Origin: CBDUJZ01 sp047629415
GTDB taxonomy: Bacteria; Myxococcota_A; Bradymonadia; REDH01
Direction: 5' to 3'
Length of the DNA stretch: 64,000 nt
NCBI GenBank assembly: GCA_047629415.1
Contig: JBLHWZ010000001.1
Location: forward strand, 1-64,000
Under the pieces are notes generated by a model. That model was not told the origin of the DNA, did not search any database, and was given only the letters and a program-made list of their open reading frames with translations. Every line of letters starts with the position of its first letter. Position 1 is the stretch's first letter. Positions 33,767 through 42,688 of this stretch are shown here, one piece after another. Made by a program: the position numbers and the translations under genes.

Positions 33767-34132
33767 TTACTCGGCCCCAACTTCGACCGCGCGCATCGAG
33801 AACCTGCGATGAAGGAACGTGACCGGAAACTCGCCCAACGCGCACGCATCCGAGACGAGTTCGGGCCGCTCTACGATGAAGTCTCTCAAATCCTCTTCGA
33901 TGTGGATTCGGTCGGGATCAACTTCGAACACAACACAGTCTAGTACGAGCCCGAGGTCGACACCCTCCTCCCTCGTCTCGGCCTCTGTCGCTCGGCCGAC
34001 GAGGTTCGAGTTGGCATTCGTGAGGAGTTCGTCCGCTGGTTTTGCCCCGCCGATATCGGGTCCCAGAGTTCTTACGATGAAGCCGCCAAAAGCGTTTGGC
34101 GGGCTTGGGCCAAGCAGCGGACTCGCGAACAC
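33767..34132 (-). CDS. Hypothetical protein (121 aa)
   Basis: GTG 34132 starts 15 bp after the stop of the upstream MYXO-CTERM-like gene, and the frame ends 8 bp from the convergent lipoprotein. The product has a hydrophobic first third and a charged C-terminal part (EEGVDLGLVLDCVVFEVD, IHIEEDLRDFIVERPELV). No family is recognised. The competing frame on the + strand (33819-34169) is low-complexity Ser/Thr and looks like a shadow. Choice of strand rests on composition and operon spacing only. Confidence 0.5.
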   Translation of the reverse strand: MFASPLLGPSPPNAFGGFIVRTLGPDIGGAKPADELLTNANSNLVGRATEAETREEGVDLGLVLDCVVFEVDPDRIHIEEDLRDFIVERPELVSDACALGEFPVTFLHRRFSMRAVEVGAE

Positions 34133-34146
34133 GACCGTTGAGACGC

Positions 34147-35061
34147 TCAGCCGGTCTGACGTGACCTAAAGAAGAACGGGCCCAAGAACACGAGCATCGT
34201 CCAGGGTTTTGAAAGTGAGCGCTCTGCGATCGCGCACCCCCCGCCTTCAGCGGAGTCCGCCGAGTCTGCGGAGTCTGCGGAGTCCGCCGAGTCTCCGGAG
34301 TCCCAAGCATCAGGTCCGCCCGCATCCGTGACATCTCCGGCGTCCGCCTCAAACGCATCCCCGGTGTCTCTGCCGGTTCCGCAGACTTCGGGGCTGCGGG
34401 TACCCGGTCCTGCCGGATACAGCGGCGTGACCGAGAAGCAGCCATTATCGACGGACTTTTGCCCAAACATCTGCGGGCGGCCGCACTCGGCCGGAAGGAG
34501 AACCGTCGCGTCCCCCCGGTGACTTCGGTTCGACACATAGTGCACCCACCACCCCACCGGCTCCCCGACCGCGATGGGTTCGAGCACAGTGAACTGGCCG
34601 CCAGTGTCATAACAATCCCACGTCTGCATCTCGTCCCAGCAACCGCTGGACCACTCTTGCGGGTAGGACTCGAGCGCTGGCGCAAGATCGACACCGCCGA
34701 GTTGACCGACTTCGTCGACGATAGTGATGGAACCCGAGAACTCGAAGAACTCGCCAGCTCTCTGGCCAAACAGTCGAACGTCCACTGTGTGCGTTCCTAG
34801 TGGGACTCCCTGGAGCGAGATGGATTGCCACAGGGCCTCCGGCGCCTGAGCCTCTACTCCATCGATGAGGACGTCTCTGTCCCAGCCGAAGGACGGCACG
34901 AGCCAGAGCACGCCGTCGACCGGCACGGTCCCACCGTCGAGACTCGGATGCGACCAAACGACCTGCGGCTCCGCTGGTGCGCACATCGCGAAAGCCCTCT
35001 CGACCGGAAGAACGAGCGCCAATAACGAGAGCACGAGCCCCAATCCAGTTGCATCTTTCAT
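34147..35061 (-). CDS. Secreted protein with MYXO-CTERM-like C-terminal sorting signal
   Basis: 304 aa from ATG 35061, where a signal peptide begins (KDATGLGLVLSLLALVLPVERAFA). The mature part starts MCAPAEPQVVW and is a beta-rich domain with several Cys (GCWDEMQTWDCYDTGG). Residues about 230-280 form an Asp/Ser/Ala linker. The end is GGGC, then a short polar stretch, WTMLVFLGPFFF and RSR: an invariant-type Cys, hydrophobic helix and Arg cluster, as in MYXO-CTERM/JDVT-type sorting tails cleaved by rhombosortase-like or CAAX-type proteases. Likely surface-anchored. Confidence 0.7.
   Translation of the reverse strand: MKDATGLGLVLSLLALVLPVERAFAMCAPAEPQVVWSHPSLDGGTVPVDGVLWLVPSFGWDRDVLIDGVEAQAPEALWQSISLQGVPLGTHTVDVRLFGQRAGEFFEFSGSITIVDEVGQLGGVDLAPALESYPQEWSSGCWDEMQTWDCYDTGGQFTVLEPIAVGEPVGWWVHYVSNRSHRGDATVLLPAECGRPQMFGQKSVDNGCFSVTPLYPAGPGTRSPEVCGTGRDTGDAFEADAGDVTDAGGPDAWDSGDSADSADSADSADSAEGGGCAIAERSLSKPWTMLVFLGPFFFRSRQTG
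34251..34304. repeat. 9-bp tandem repeat encoding the DSA linker
   Basis: Six 9-bp units of the type CGGAGTCTG or CGGAGTCCG. Read on the - strand they encode the SAD/DSA tripeptide linker just before the sorting tail. Variation between units is mostly third-position, so the peptide repeat is kept. Confidence 0.75.
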
Positions 35062-35492
35062 GGGCCAGAGGCTAGCGGCGCCGAGAAAGAGCGGCAACTT
35101 GGGATCCACATCGCCCGAGAGAATCCGTATTCTCGGAGAATACTCAGGCGGCGTGTCGAGATTGGATTGCCCGATGTTTGCGACGGACATTTCGTTCGTG
35201 TCCAGGAGTGAGTCGGCAGCTCGAGCGGGTCCCTGGAAGGACGAGTGACGAAGACACGGGCGGAGTGAACAAGCAAACTGGGCAAGCCGATGAAGGACGC
35301 CGCCTCACCCCACCGTCGGCAGCGGCCTCGAGGCCTTGACCCGGCCTCGCCGAGGGACCTGAGCGACCTGGCCCCTACCACCTACGCAACGGGCCGCGCT
35401 CCAAGGTAGTCCGCGCGTTGTTCACAATCTCTCCGCCCGTCCCTTTCCTGCGGGCGATGGACCATTGCAACCGCGTCGCCTATCCAGCTGGC
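35062..35492. other. 431-bp divergent intergenic region
   Basis: Between the MYXO-CTERM-like gene and the VOC gene. Apart from the palindrome at 35127-35143 nothing is recognisable: frames here are Arg/Ser-rich shadows and no RNA gene is visible. The part 35290-35400 is GC-rich with loose GGCC-type inverted repeats. Confidence 0.4.
35127..35143. promoter_or_regulatory. 17-bp palindrome, operator-like
   Basis: GTATTCTC-G-GAGAATAC is a perfect dyad (8-1-8), 66 bp upstream of the leftward gene's start. A preceding GAGAAT (35119-35124) adds a partial second half-site. This is the form of a dimeric repressor operator. The regulator is unknown. Confidence 0.45.
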
Positions 35493-35993
35493 ATGGGAAC
35501 ATTCGATCACGTTCATATCTACTCCGCCGACGTCGCCAACACGATCGAGTTCTATCGAGGCGTGCTCGGTGCCCAGCCGATCGGAGACCTCGGAAACTCT
35601 GCAGGGGGGAAAAACCACCTCTATATTCTGGGTGGGCAGTACCTCGCGATCAGTGAGTTCCCCGCGGGCATGGAGGCAAAGCCGCCAGCCGCTGCGCTCG
35701 ATGGAGCCCTCGATGTGGGCTTCGGTATGAGCCACTTTGGGTTCAACGTGGTCAATCTTGAGACGACGCTAGCCCGCGCCATCGACGCGGGATGCGAGGC
35801 ACACAGCGCACCAAAAACCAGCGGGCCTCTCAAGTACGCTTACGTCACCGGTCCCGACGGCGTGGTCATCGAGTTCACCGAGTACGTCCTGCCGATGCAC
35901 CTACGGCCGGCCGGCGCGGCTCTGCAAGTGTTCAACGCTGCGGTCCACGTCATGAAACGCGTCATCGGACGGGCGCTGATCGCTGCGGCATGA
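35493..35993 (+). CDS. VOC (glyoxalase/dioxygenase superfamily) protein
   Basis: 166 aa from ATG 35493 (MGTFDHVHIYSADVANTIEFYRGVLG); longer starts at 35457 and 35418 are possible. Beta-alpha-beta-beta-beta modules are visible, with candidate metal ligands His in FDHVHIY, Glu in LAISEF, His in GMSHFGFNV and Glu in VVIEFTEY. The family includes lactoylglutathione lyase, extradiol dioxygenases and resistance proteins; the substrate here is unknown. The last 30 residues (VFNAAVHVMKRVIGRALIAAA) form an extra amphipathic helix. Overlaps the next small frame by ATGA. Confidence 0.85.
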   Translation: MGTFDHVHIYSADVANTIEFYRGVLGAQPIGDLGNSAGGKNHLYILGGQYLAISEFPAGMEAKPPAAALDGALDVGFGMSHFGFNVVNLETTLARAIDAGCEAHSAPKTSGPLKYAYVTGPDGVVIEFTEYVLPMHLRPAGAALQVFNAAVHVMKRVIGRALIAAA

Positions 35994-36169
35994 CGGACGA
36001 TTCGGCCTCAAAGGCTCGAAGCGCGCATTCTGCGCTAGCCCAGAGCCAGCGACGGCGGCTCCCCGTCGCGCGCGACACGACTCAGGAACTTCGCTCTACG
36101 CTACCGTCGGCTCGCGTGCGCGAGTTCGTGCGGTTTACTGAGGGCAAGCTCGCCGAGGACCTCGCTTGA
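35990..36169 (+). CDS. Small hypothetical protein (59 aa)
   Basis: The frame starts at the ATG that overlaps the VOC stop (ATGA, 35990-35993) and ends with TGA at 36167-36169. It is basic and polar (RSAHSALAQSQRRRLPVARD), ending VREFVRFTEGKLAEDLA, an amphipathic helix. Support is only the overlap and the helix-like end. No family is recognised. Confidence 0.4.
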   Translation: MTDDSASKARSAHSALAQSQRRRLPVARDTTQELRSTLPSARVREFVRFTEGKLAEDLA

Positions 36170-36247
36170 GCGCATTGTAGGATGGCATCACATCGCAAGG
36201 CCGTGCGAGAGATGCCTTACCGGAGCCCCAACCTTCATCCACGGCCG

Positions 36248-37564
36248 CTACGCCAGCATCAACGCGGGCGTTTCCATGTAGCGAGCGAAGCGAATCAGGA
36301 ACTTCGCTCCGACAGCGCCGTCCACAGCTCGGTGATCGCAGGTCAGCGTGACGCTCATGCGCAGGCCGACGGTGAGCTCGTCATTCGGTCCGACGACCGG
36401 AATCTTCTTCGTCGCGCCGACCGCGAGGATGCCTGCTGCGGGCGGATTCAGGACCGCGGTGAAGTGGTCGATTCCAAACATGCCGAGGTTCGAGATCGAG
36501 AAGGTCGAGCCCATGAACTCGTTGGGCTGGAGCTTCTTGTCCCGCGCACGGCGAGCGAGGTCTTTCGCTTCTACCGCGATGTGCGTGAGCGACTTGGCCT
36601 CTGCTTGGCGCACGATCGGCGTGATCAGGCCGCCTTCGAGGGCGACAGCCATTCCGATGTCGGCCGTTCCGTAGAGGCGAATCGAGTCGCCCTCATAGGC
36701 GCTGTTCATCTCTGGAACGTCGATGAGCGCTTTCGCGCACGCCTTGATGATGAAGTCGTTCACCGAGACTTTCACGCCGGTCTCGTCTTCGGCGAGGGCA
36801 GCGTTGATCTCTTTGCGGGTCGCCATGACACGGTCCATGGCGATCTCGCGGGTCAGCATGAAGGCCGGAGCCTGCCATGCCTGTCCGAGGTTTCGGGCGA
36901 TGGCCTTCCGCATTTGCGAGAGGGGCACGACTGTCGATTCCTTCGGCGAGCCGAGAGTCGGCAGCGAGAACCTCGGCGCGCTGGCCGCCGCTGGAGCTAC
37001 CGGCTGAGCAGCCGGAACGAAGCTCTCGACGTCTCGCTTTACAACGCGGCCTTGAGGGCCTGAGCCGGCGATATCCCCTACATCGATGCCCTTCTCTTGG
37101 GCGAGCTTTCGCGCCAGTGGCGAGGCGAGGACACGTCCATCTCCTCGGCCGACCGGAGCCGGTTTCGCTGGTGCAGCGGATGCCGCCGGGGCGGTTGGCG
37201 TAGGAGGTGCGGACGCGGGTGCAGAAGCTTCGGGCGCGGGTGACGACGTGGGCGCAGGTGCGGAGGCGGCAGCTGGCGCTGCGGCCTTGGCCTCGAGCTC
37301 TGCGAGCAGTTCGCTGATGTCCTCTCCCTCCTCACCGACGATGCCCATTGCGACGCCGATCGGCACTCCCGAGCCAGCGGGGATCAGGATCTTGAGCAGG
37401 ACTCCGTCGAAGAACGACTCCATCTCCATGGTGGCCTTATCGGTCTCCACCTCGGCGATCGGCTCGCCCGTTTCGACTGCGTCGCCCTCATTCTTGAGCC
37501 ACGCCACCAGCATGCCCTCTTCCATGGTGGGGCTGAGCTGAATCATCTCGATGACTTCTGCCAT
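36248..37564 (-). CDS. pdhC: Pyruvate dehydrogenase E2, dihydrolipoamide acetyltransferase
   Basis: 438 aa from ATG 37564. One lipoyl domain (about 1-80) with the lipoylated Lys43 in VETDKATMEM; a long Ala/Pro linker (90-140), a hinge typical for E2; a peripheral subunit-binding domain (VLASPLARKLAQEKGIDVGDIAGSGPQGRVVKRDV); and the catalytic domain ending with TCDHRAVDG, where His411 is the catalytic base. It transfers the acetyl group from E1 to CoA. Together with pdhA and pdhB it forms the complex core. No E3 (lpdA) gene is in the window. Lipoate would come from lipA at 28.9-29.8 kb. Confidence 0.95.
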   Translation of the reverse strand: MAEVIEMIQLSPTMEEGMLVAWLKNEGDAVETGEPIAEVETDKATMEMESFFDGVLLKILIPAGSGVPIGVAMGIVGEEGEDISELLAELEAKAAAPAAASAPAPTSSPAPEASAPASAPPTPTAPAASAAPAKPAPVGRGDGRVLASPLARKLAQEKGIDVGDIAGSGPQGRVVKRDVESFVPAAQPVAPAAASAPRFSLPTLGSPKESTVVPLSQMRKAIARNLGQAWQAPAFMLTREIAMDRVMATRKEINAALAEDETGVKVSVNDFIIKACAKALIDVPEMNSAYEGDSIRLYGTADIGMAVALEGGLITPIVRQAEAKSLTHIAVEAKDLARRARDKKLQPNEFMGSTFSISNLGMFGIDHFTAVLNPPAAGILAVGATKKIPVVGPNDELTVGLRMSVTLTCDHRAVDGAVGAKFLIRFARYMETPALMLA

Positions 37565-37583
37565 AATCTTCGGTCTGCGTGGG

Positions 37584-38564
37584 TCAGCTGTAGGTGACGC
37601 GTCGAATCGCTTCTTTAATGCGTTCGGGCGTGGGCAATACGATTTTCTCGAGCGGAGGCGAGTACGGCATCGGCACGTCCAAGTTGTGCACGCGGAGGAC
37701 GGGCGCGTCGAGATAGTCGAAGCATTCGCGCTGGATTCGGTCGGCGATTTCCGCGCCAACGCCGTTGTACTTCCAGCCCTCTTCCACGATCACGACCCGG
37801 TTGGTCTTCTTTACCGACTCGAAGATAAGTTCGTCGTCGAGCGGGCGCAGCGTGCGTGGATCGATCAGCTCGATGTCGACGCCCAATTCCTCGACTAGCC
37901 CATCAACCGAGTCCATGAGCTGGCGCATCTGGCGCGACCAAGCGATGACGGTGATGTCCTTACCGGCGCGCTTCACCTCGCCCTTGCCCATTGGGATGAG
38001 GTATTCGCCTTCGGGCACCTCCCCCTTCGACGAGTAGAGCGCTTCGTGCTCCACAAAGACGACCGGGTCGTTGTCGCGAATGGCGGTCTTCAACATGCCC
38101 TTCGCGTCATAGGGCGTCGCGGGCATCATGACCTTGAGGCCAGGAATATGCGTGTACTGTGATTCCAGCGACTGGGAGTGCTGAGCGGCCAGTGCACCGC
38201 CAGCTCCGCCAGCCCCGCGCAGCACCATCGGCACATTGAGCGCGCCGGCCGTCATCGCGTGAGCCTTCGCTGCGGTGTTGATCATGCCGTCCAACGCGAG
38301 GATCGCGAAGTTGAACGTCATGACCTCGATGATCGGTCGGCAGCCAGCCATTGCGGCACCGATTCCAAGGTTGACGAACCCGAGCTCGGCGATGGGCGCG
38401 TCGATCACGCGCTCCTCTCCGAATCGGTCGAGCATACCAGCGGAGACTTTGTAGGCCCCGTTGTACTCCGCCACCTCTTCTCCCATCAGGAAGATGTCCG
38501 GATCAAGATCCATCTCCTCGATCATCGCCTGGTTCAGGGCATCTCTAAAGAGCGTCACAGCCAT
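37584..38564 (-). CDS. pdhB: Pyruvate dehydrogenase E1, beta subunit
   Basis: 326 aa, full length for the heterotetrameric E1 beta. Landmarks: MTVLFRDAL-type start (AVTLFRDALNQAM), DPDIFLMGEEVAEYNGAYKVSAGM, RVIDAPIAELGFVNLGIGAAMAG, MVLRGAGGAGGALAAQHSQS and VEHEALYSSKGEVP. It ends with LVEELGVDIELIDPRTLRPLDDELI. It forms the TPP-binding tetramer with the alpha subunit. It lies 2 bp after pdhA and 19 bp before pdhC, so the three are one transcript. Confidence 0.96.
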   Translation of the reverse strand: MAVTLFRDALNQAMIEEMDLDPDIFLMGEEVAEYNGAYKVSAGMLDRFGEERVIDAPIAELGFVNLGIGAAMAGCRPIIEVMTFNFAILALDGMINTAAKAHAMTAGALNVPMVLRGAGGAGGALAAQHSQSLESQYTHIPGLKVMMPATPYDAKGMLKTAIRDNDPVVFVEHEALYSSKGEVPEGEYLIPMGKGEVKRAGKDITVIAWSRQMRQLMDSVDGLVEELGVDIELIDPRTLRPLDDELIFESVKKTNRVVIVEEGWKYNGVGAEIADRIQRECFDYLDAPVLRVHNLDVPMPYSPPLEKIVLPTPERIKEAIRRVTYS

Positions 38565-38566
38565 CG

Positions 38567-39571
38567 CTAGCTCACCGGTGTGGAGTAGACGTATTTGTAG
38601 ATGAGTTCCTCATCCGGCCAAGGCGCAGCCTCAGCCTTCTTCAGGACTTCCTTCATTTCGGCCTTGATGCCCTTGTCCATCTCCTTCAACTCGTCCTCAG
38701 TGGCGTATCCCTTCTCATGAAGGAAGGTCGCGAGCTTCGGGATCGGGTCCTGCGCCTTCTCTTCCGCGAGGTCGTCTTTCGTCCGGTACTTTCCGGGGTC
38801 CGACATCGAGTGGCCGCGGAAGCGTGAGCAGCGGACTTCTAGGAAGAAGGGCCTGCTCGTCTCGCGCACGGTCTCGACGGCGCTCCGCATCGCGTCATGC
38901 GTGGCGAGAACGTCCATGCCGTCAACCACGGCATTGTCGAAGTTGTACGTATTCGACATCTCGTTGGCCGGCAGAATCGAGGAAACTCGCTCAAGCGCCG
39001 TTCCCATGCCGAACTTATTGTTCTCAAGGACGAAGACGATCGGGATGTCCCAAACAGACGCCATATTGAACGCTTCGTGGATGGCTCCCTGCTGGAGGGC
39101 TCCATCGCCGAAGAACGCCATCGTGACGCCGCCGGTCTTTCGGTACTTCTGGCCGAAAGCGATGCCGGTCGCGAGTGGGACCTGCTGTCCGACAAGCCCC
39201 CACCCGCCCCAGAACCCCTTCTCGATGTCGAAGAGGTGCATCGATCCGCCAACGCCGTGAACGTTGCCTGAAGCCCGACCAAAGAGCTCGTCCATCGCAG
39301 ACTGCGCGGGAATTCCCATAGCCAGCGCTTGCGCGTGGATACGGTACGCCGAGATCATGATGTCGTTCTTCGACCGATCGAGGGCGCGCGCCGCTGCGGT
39401 GCTGAGCGCTTCTTGGCCGATGTAGAGGTGGCAGAACCCGTAGATCTTACCCATGCCATAGGCGCGGGCAGCGTGTTCTTCGAACCGCCGCTGAACGAGC
39501 ATGTCGCGATACATCGCGACGAGTTCGTCTTTCGGCAGCTCAGCTGCGGGAGTGAACGCGGGGGTAGTCAT
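38567..39571 (-). CDS. pdhA: Pyruvate dehydrogenase E1, alpha subunit
   Basis: 334 aa. The TPP/Mg site GDGALQQGAIHEAFNMA and VFVLENNKFGMGT is complete. The phosphorylation-loop-like RFRGHSMSDPGKYRTKDD and the dimer-contact SAYRIHAQALAMG are clear, as is GSMHLFDIEKGFWGGWGLVGQQVPLATG. It decarboxylates pyruvate and reduces E2 lipoyl groups. A branched-chain oxoacid role is less likely because the sequence carries the pyruvate-type GKYR region. First gene of the operon pdhA-pdhB-pdhC. Confidence 0.95.
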   Translation of the reverse strand: MTTPAFTPAAELPKDELVAMYRDMLVQRRFEEHAARAYGMGKIYGFCHLYIGQEALSTAAARALDRSKNDIMISAYRIHAQALAMGIPAQSAMDELFGRASGNVHGVGGSMHLFDIEKGFWGGWGLVGQQVPLATGIAFGQKYRKTGGVTMAFFGDGALQQGAIHEAFNMASVWDIPIVFVLENNKFGMGTALERVSSILPANEMSNTYNFDNAVVDGMDVLATHDAMRSAVETVRETSRPFFLEVRCSRFRGHSMSDPGKYRTKDDLAEEKAQDPIPKLATFLHEKGYATEDELKEMDKGIKAEMKEVLKKAEAAPWPDEELIYKYVYSTPVS

Positions 39572-39741
39572 CGCGCAAGGGATGGGAGGGAGAGAAGCCG
39601 CCGCAGAGTGGTCATCGGGGCCCGGAAGATCAAGCCCAGCGCGCTCCGCGCCGCGTTAGAAGCCCCGGCGACCGACCGCGCCGCACTCGCAGGCCACCTC
39701 AACAGTTGATCGAAGAGGCCAATGACACGCGCCCAGATCTG

Positions 39742-40107
39742 CTAGGCCTGCTCTCGCTCGATCCTCAGCCCCACCCACTCCGGGTCGCCAGGCACACCGG
39801 TCGCGTACTTGCGAATCGCCAGCCGAACCCGCTCGACTGAGAGCTCTTTCAGAACGCGGGCGCAGATCTCCTCGGCAAGCGTCTCAATCAAATGAACGCT
39901 GGGACCATCAACCACATCGACAATGATCTGAGCGATGTCTCGGTAGTCGACCGTTCGGCCAAGCGCGTCCGTGGTCCCGGCAGACTGGGCCGGGACATCG
40001 ACCTCTGCATCGAAGGCGAACCGGCGCCCCTCGGCCCGCTCCTCTTCGTACACGCCGTGGCGTCCGCGAATCTCAAGATTGTGCACTGCGATTGTGTCGT
40101 AGGTCAT
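39742..40107 (-). CDS. folB: Dihydroneopterin aldolase
   Basis: 121 aa from ATG 40107 (TYDTIAVHNLEIRGRHGVYEEERAEGRRFAFDAEV); a longer extension to the right was rejected. FolB landmarks: LEIRGRHGVYEEER with the substrate-loop Tyr, ALGRTVDYRDIAQIIVDVVDGPSVHLIETLAEEIC with the pterin-binding Glu, and a basic RKYATGVPGDPEWVGL end. It cleaves dihydroneopterin in folate synthesis. Apparently monocistronic. It is divergent from the damaged DUF3179 gene across 185 bp, in which I saw no motif. Confidence 0.92.
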   Translation of the reverse strand: MTYDTIAVHNLEIRGRHGVYEEERAEGRRFAFDAEVDVPAQSAGTTDALGRTVDYRDIAQIIVDVVDGPSVHLIETLAEEICARVLKELSVERVRLAIRKYATGVPGDPEWVGLRIEREQA

Positions 40108-40292
40108 GGAGCGCCGCGTAGCACACGGCGCCGTCGGAGGGCCAGACGGTTTGTCTGGCACGGACCACATGCTTTGGCAGCGACGGGCAATCCGGTCACT
40201 TGGGTTGTCGCAGAGAGAGTTGCGGCGCGTTCCGAAACCCATCGGCCGCCCTGGCATCGCAACGGAGCGCCCAACCATACACCGTCTCCCAA

Positions 40293-41647
40293 TGAACTAC
40301 CGAAAAGCCAGTTCTCTGCTGGGCATCTGCACCCTCTCATTCCACCTAATCGCCTGTTCTGAGACAACCACGGAGTCGCTCGAAGAGTCGCTCGAAGAGC
40401 CCGACACGGGCGCCGACATCGCGACTGGCGTAACGGATGCGGTGACCGTCGGGGTCGACACGGCGCCCGCTCCAGACCTCGGTAACGTGGCTGGCTCGTC
40501 GGATGCTTCCGACTCTGGCTCCGCCGACACGAGCGTCTGCTCGCAAGCACTGCCCCGAGTCGAAGAACCCTGGGCCCTGCCACGGGCGATATGATTCTGC
40601 GCGATACGCTGACCGATTCCTTGTGGAACGCGCGCGGCGAATCGTTCGCCGCGCCGTGCGAGGGAGTCACCCTGACGAAGCTCCCGTCTCACAATGCGTT
40701 CTGGTTTTCTTGGAGCATCAGCCGAGAAGGACACCCAGTCTGGAATCGCGACGAAGCAAACTCCGCCGGCGCCATTCAAGCTGACGCAGCGGGCGACTGT
40801 TTGGTTCCATGCAACGAAATCCGCTCCGGCGGTCCGCCACCTGATGGTATCCCCGCGCTCGACGTCGACGGCCGATGGAATCGCCCGACGGCGGCTGTGA
40901 TGGTCGCGCCGGAAGACCCATCCGCTGAGTATGTCCGCGATGACGACCTGGTCCTTGGCCTAGCGATCGACGGCGAAGCGCAGGCGTTCCCACACAGCAT
41001 CCTGTGGTGGCATGAAATCCAGGTGGCACGAGTCGGCGGCCGTGAGGTCAACGTGACGTTCTGCCCACTGACCGGATCTGGGATGATCATCGACGGCGTG
41101 CAAGGTGGTGAGCCTTGGTATGCGTACGTCAGCGGGCGCCTCTTCAGCTCGAACCTGACCATGTTCGAGCGAGATATCGAAGACCCGATATTCTGGAATC
41201 AGATGTTGTTGCAAGGCGTGTCGGGCCCCCGCGCCGGCGAGCAGCTCGAGATTCTCCCGGTCACCGAGACGACCTGGGCACGCTGGCTCGAGATGTACCC
41301 GCAGACCACGGTCACGAGCGACGAGACGGGCTACAGCCGCAACTACCAGAGCTATCCCTACGGCGACTACCGCTCGGACGATGCGGATACGTTCGCCGGC
41401 ACTAATCCCCAGCCAGTAGATACCTACGAGAACAAGGACATGGTGCTGAGCGTTCAGGGCTCAAACATCAGCAAAGCCTATGCCTTCGACGAGATGGAGA
41501 CCTTTGGCCAGCGTGTGGCTGTCAATGATGATTTTGATGGTACCCCCCATGGTGATCTTCTAGGACGCTGAACACTCCGCCGCCGTCCCGTTCAGCCGCG
41601 AAGTCGGTAGCGAGACTCTCGAGTTCGAGGGTGCGAGCGCACCGTGA
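40293..41647 (+). pseudogene. DUF3179 lipoprotein, frameshifted twice with an in-frame TAG, domain order permuted
   Basis: A lipoprotein start (ATG 40293, lipobox IAC) runs in one frame to 40594. The protein then continues in another frame: the natural path GPATGDMILRDTLTDS needs a -1 shift near 40570, in CCCTGGGCCC. A DUF3179 domain follows (SGGPPPDGIPALD, WHEI, VTFCPLTGSGMI, SGRLFSSNLTMF). Near 41543-41548 a run of six C breaks the frame; with five C it would read DGTPMVIF. That is followed at once by TAG (41561-41563) where DUF3179 usually has Tyr, and then DAEHSAAVPFSREVGSETLEF. The block with AFWFSWS, normally at the C-terminus of DUF3179, lies at the N-terminus here. Confidence 0.7.
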
Positions 41648-41657
41648 CGGTCGCACA

Positions 41658-42620
41658 ATGACAATTCGTCGAGCACTTCAAGTCCTCGTGAGTGCCCTTG
41701 CGGCATTCGCGTTTGCCCCCGGCTCAGCCCGCGCCATCTCAGGCTTCGCTCCCGAAGCGCAGTCGGCTTGGGTCGAGTTCGGGTGGTCCAGTTGGTCCGC
41801 AGACTCCCAATACGCGGGCCCCTTTAGTCCCGGTGAACTCAGCTACGACGGTGGCGCTTCACTCGGAGATCGGGTGCCTATCTCAATCGACGAGGATGGG
41901 GGGATATTCGCAAGTACGTCGTTATATCTATCTATACGAGTGACGCAAGTCGAGCGGTTCAGCGACGGCGCGTACTTCCCCATTCAGCAGACATCAGTCT
42001 TGGAGTTGCCCTCGACCCGCACCACAACGGCGGGTACCCGGGACGTCTTCGCTTGGATGGCATACGAGATCTCGGAGACCGAGCGCGTCGGCGTTTCTTT
42101 GCTTGGGCATGTGAAGATTCCTACCACCCAAACCTCCTTCGAAAGCCTGACGGTGCCGCTGTCTGAGGGACAGGCGGACGTGGCGGTCGAACAACAAACG
42201 ACGTTTGCGCCGACTCCGCAGCTGCACATCTCTGGACGCTTGCTGTAGCGCTACCGATTCCAGGTACAAGAGGAGGTTGGCGGTTCGACCGCGACGATCA
42301 AGCCGGGTAACGAGACGGAGATCGGTATCGAGTTTACTGGGGCCCCACAACGGGATCTCTGGCTGCGTACGACATACAACGGACTCTTCGCCCAAACGTC
42401 AGAAGACCGCACGGTATCGGAGTTCATCGGGCCGAAGGAGCGCCGGCAGCTGCACACGGCTGAGTTTGGCGCCTATGTGAACTTCGGGCGCTGGATCCAC
42501 GAGAAGGCAGACGGCATCGCCCTCGACGCTTGGTATCGGCATCCTCTCGGCGGCGTAGACTACCTCCGCGGGGGTTCGGTAGGCCTCGGATTGGCCTATG
42601 GGTTCAACTGGGGCGACTGA
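41658..42620 (+). pseudogene. Outer-membrane beta-barrel-like protein interrupted by in-frame TAG
   Basis: ATG 41658 opens a signal peptide (MTIRRALQVLVSALAAFAFA) and a beta-rich protein (WVEFGWSSWSADSQY, FAWMAYEISETERVGVSLLGHVKIPT). A TAG at 42246-42248 (after HISGRLL) stops it, but the same frame goes on for 123 codons with equally good strands (RYRFQVQEEVGGSTATI, LWLRTTYNGLFAQT, GAYVNFGRWI) to a terminal GLAYGFNWGD, a barrel-closing type end. One base (TGG to TAG) would restore it. Resembles MetA-pathway/phenol-type transporters; the match is weak. Confidence 0.7.
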
Positions 42621-42688
42621 GTGCTTCTACGAGCCTCCAATGGCGGCTGGCGCGTTGTCCGCCGCAGCCAATGTGGTAGAGTACGCCG

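Noticed and set aside
33819..34169. Ser/Thr-rich 116-aa frame on the + strand
   Set aside because: Composition is that of a shadow frame. The - strand frame fits the operon spacing better.
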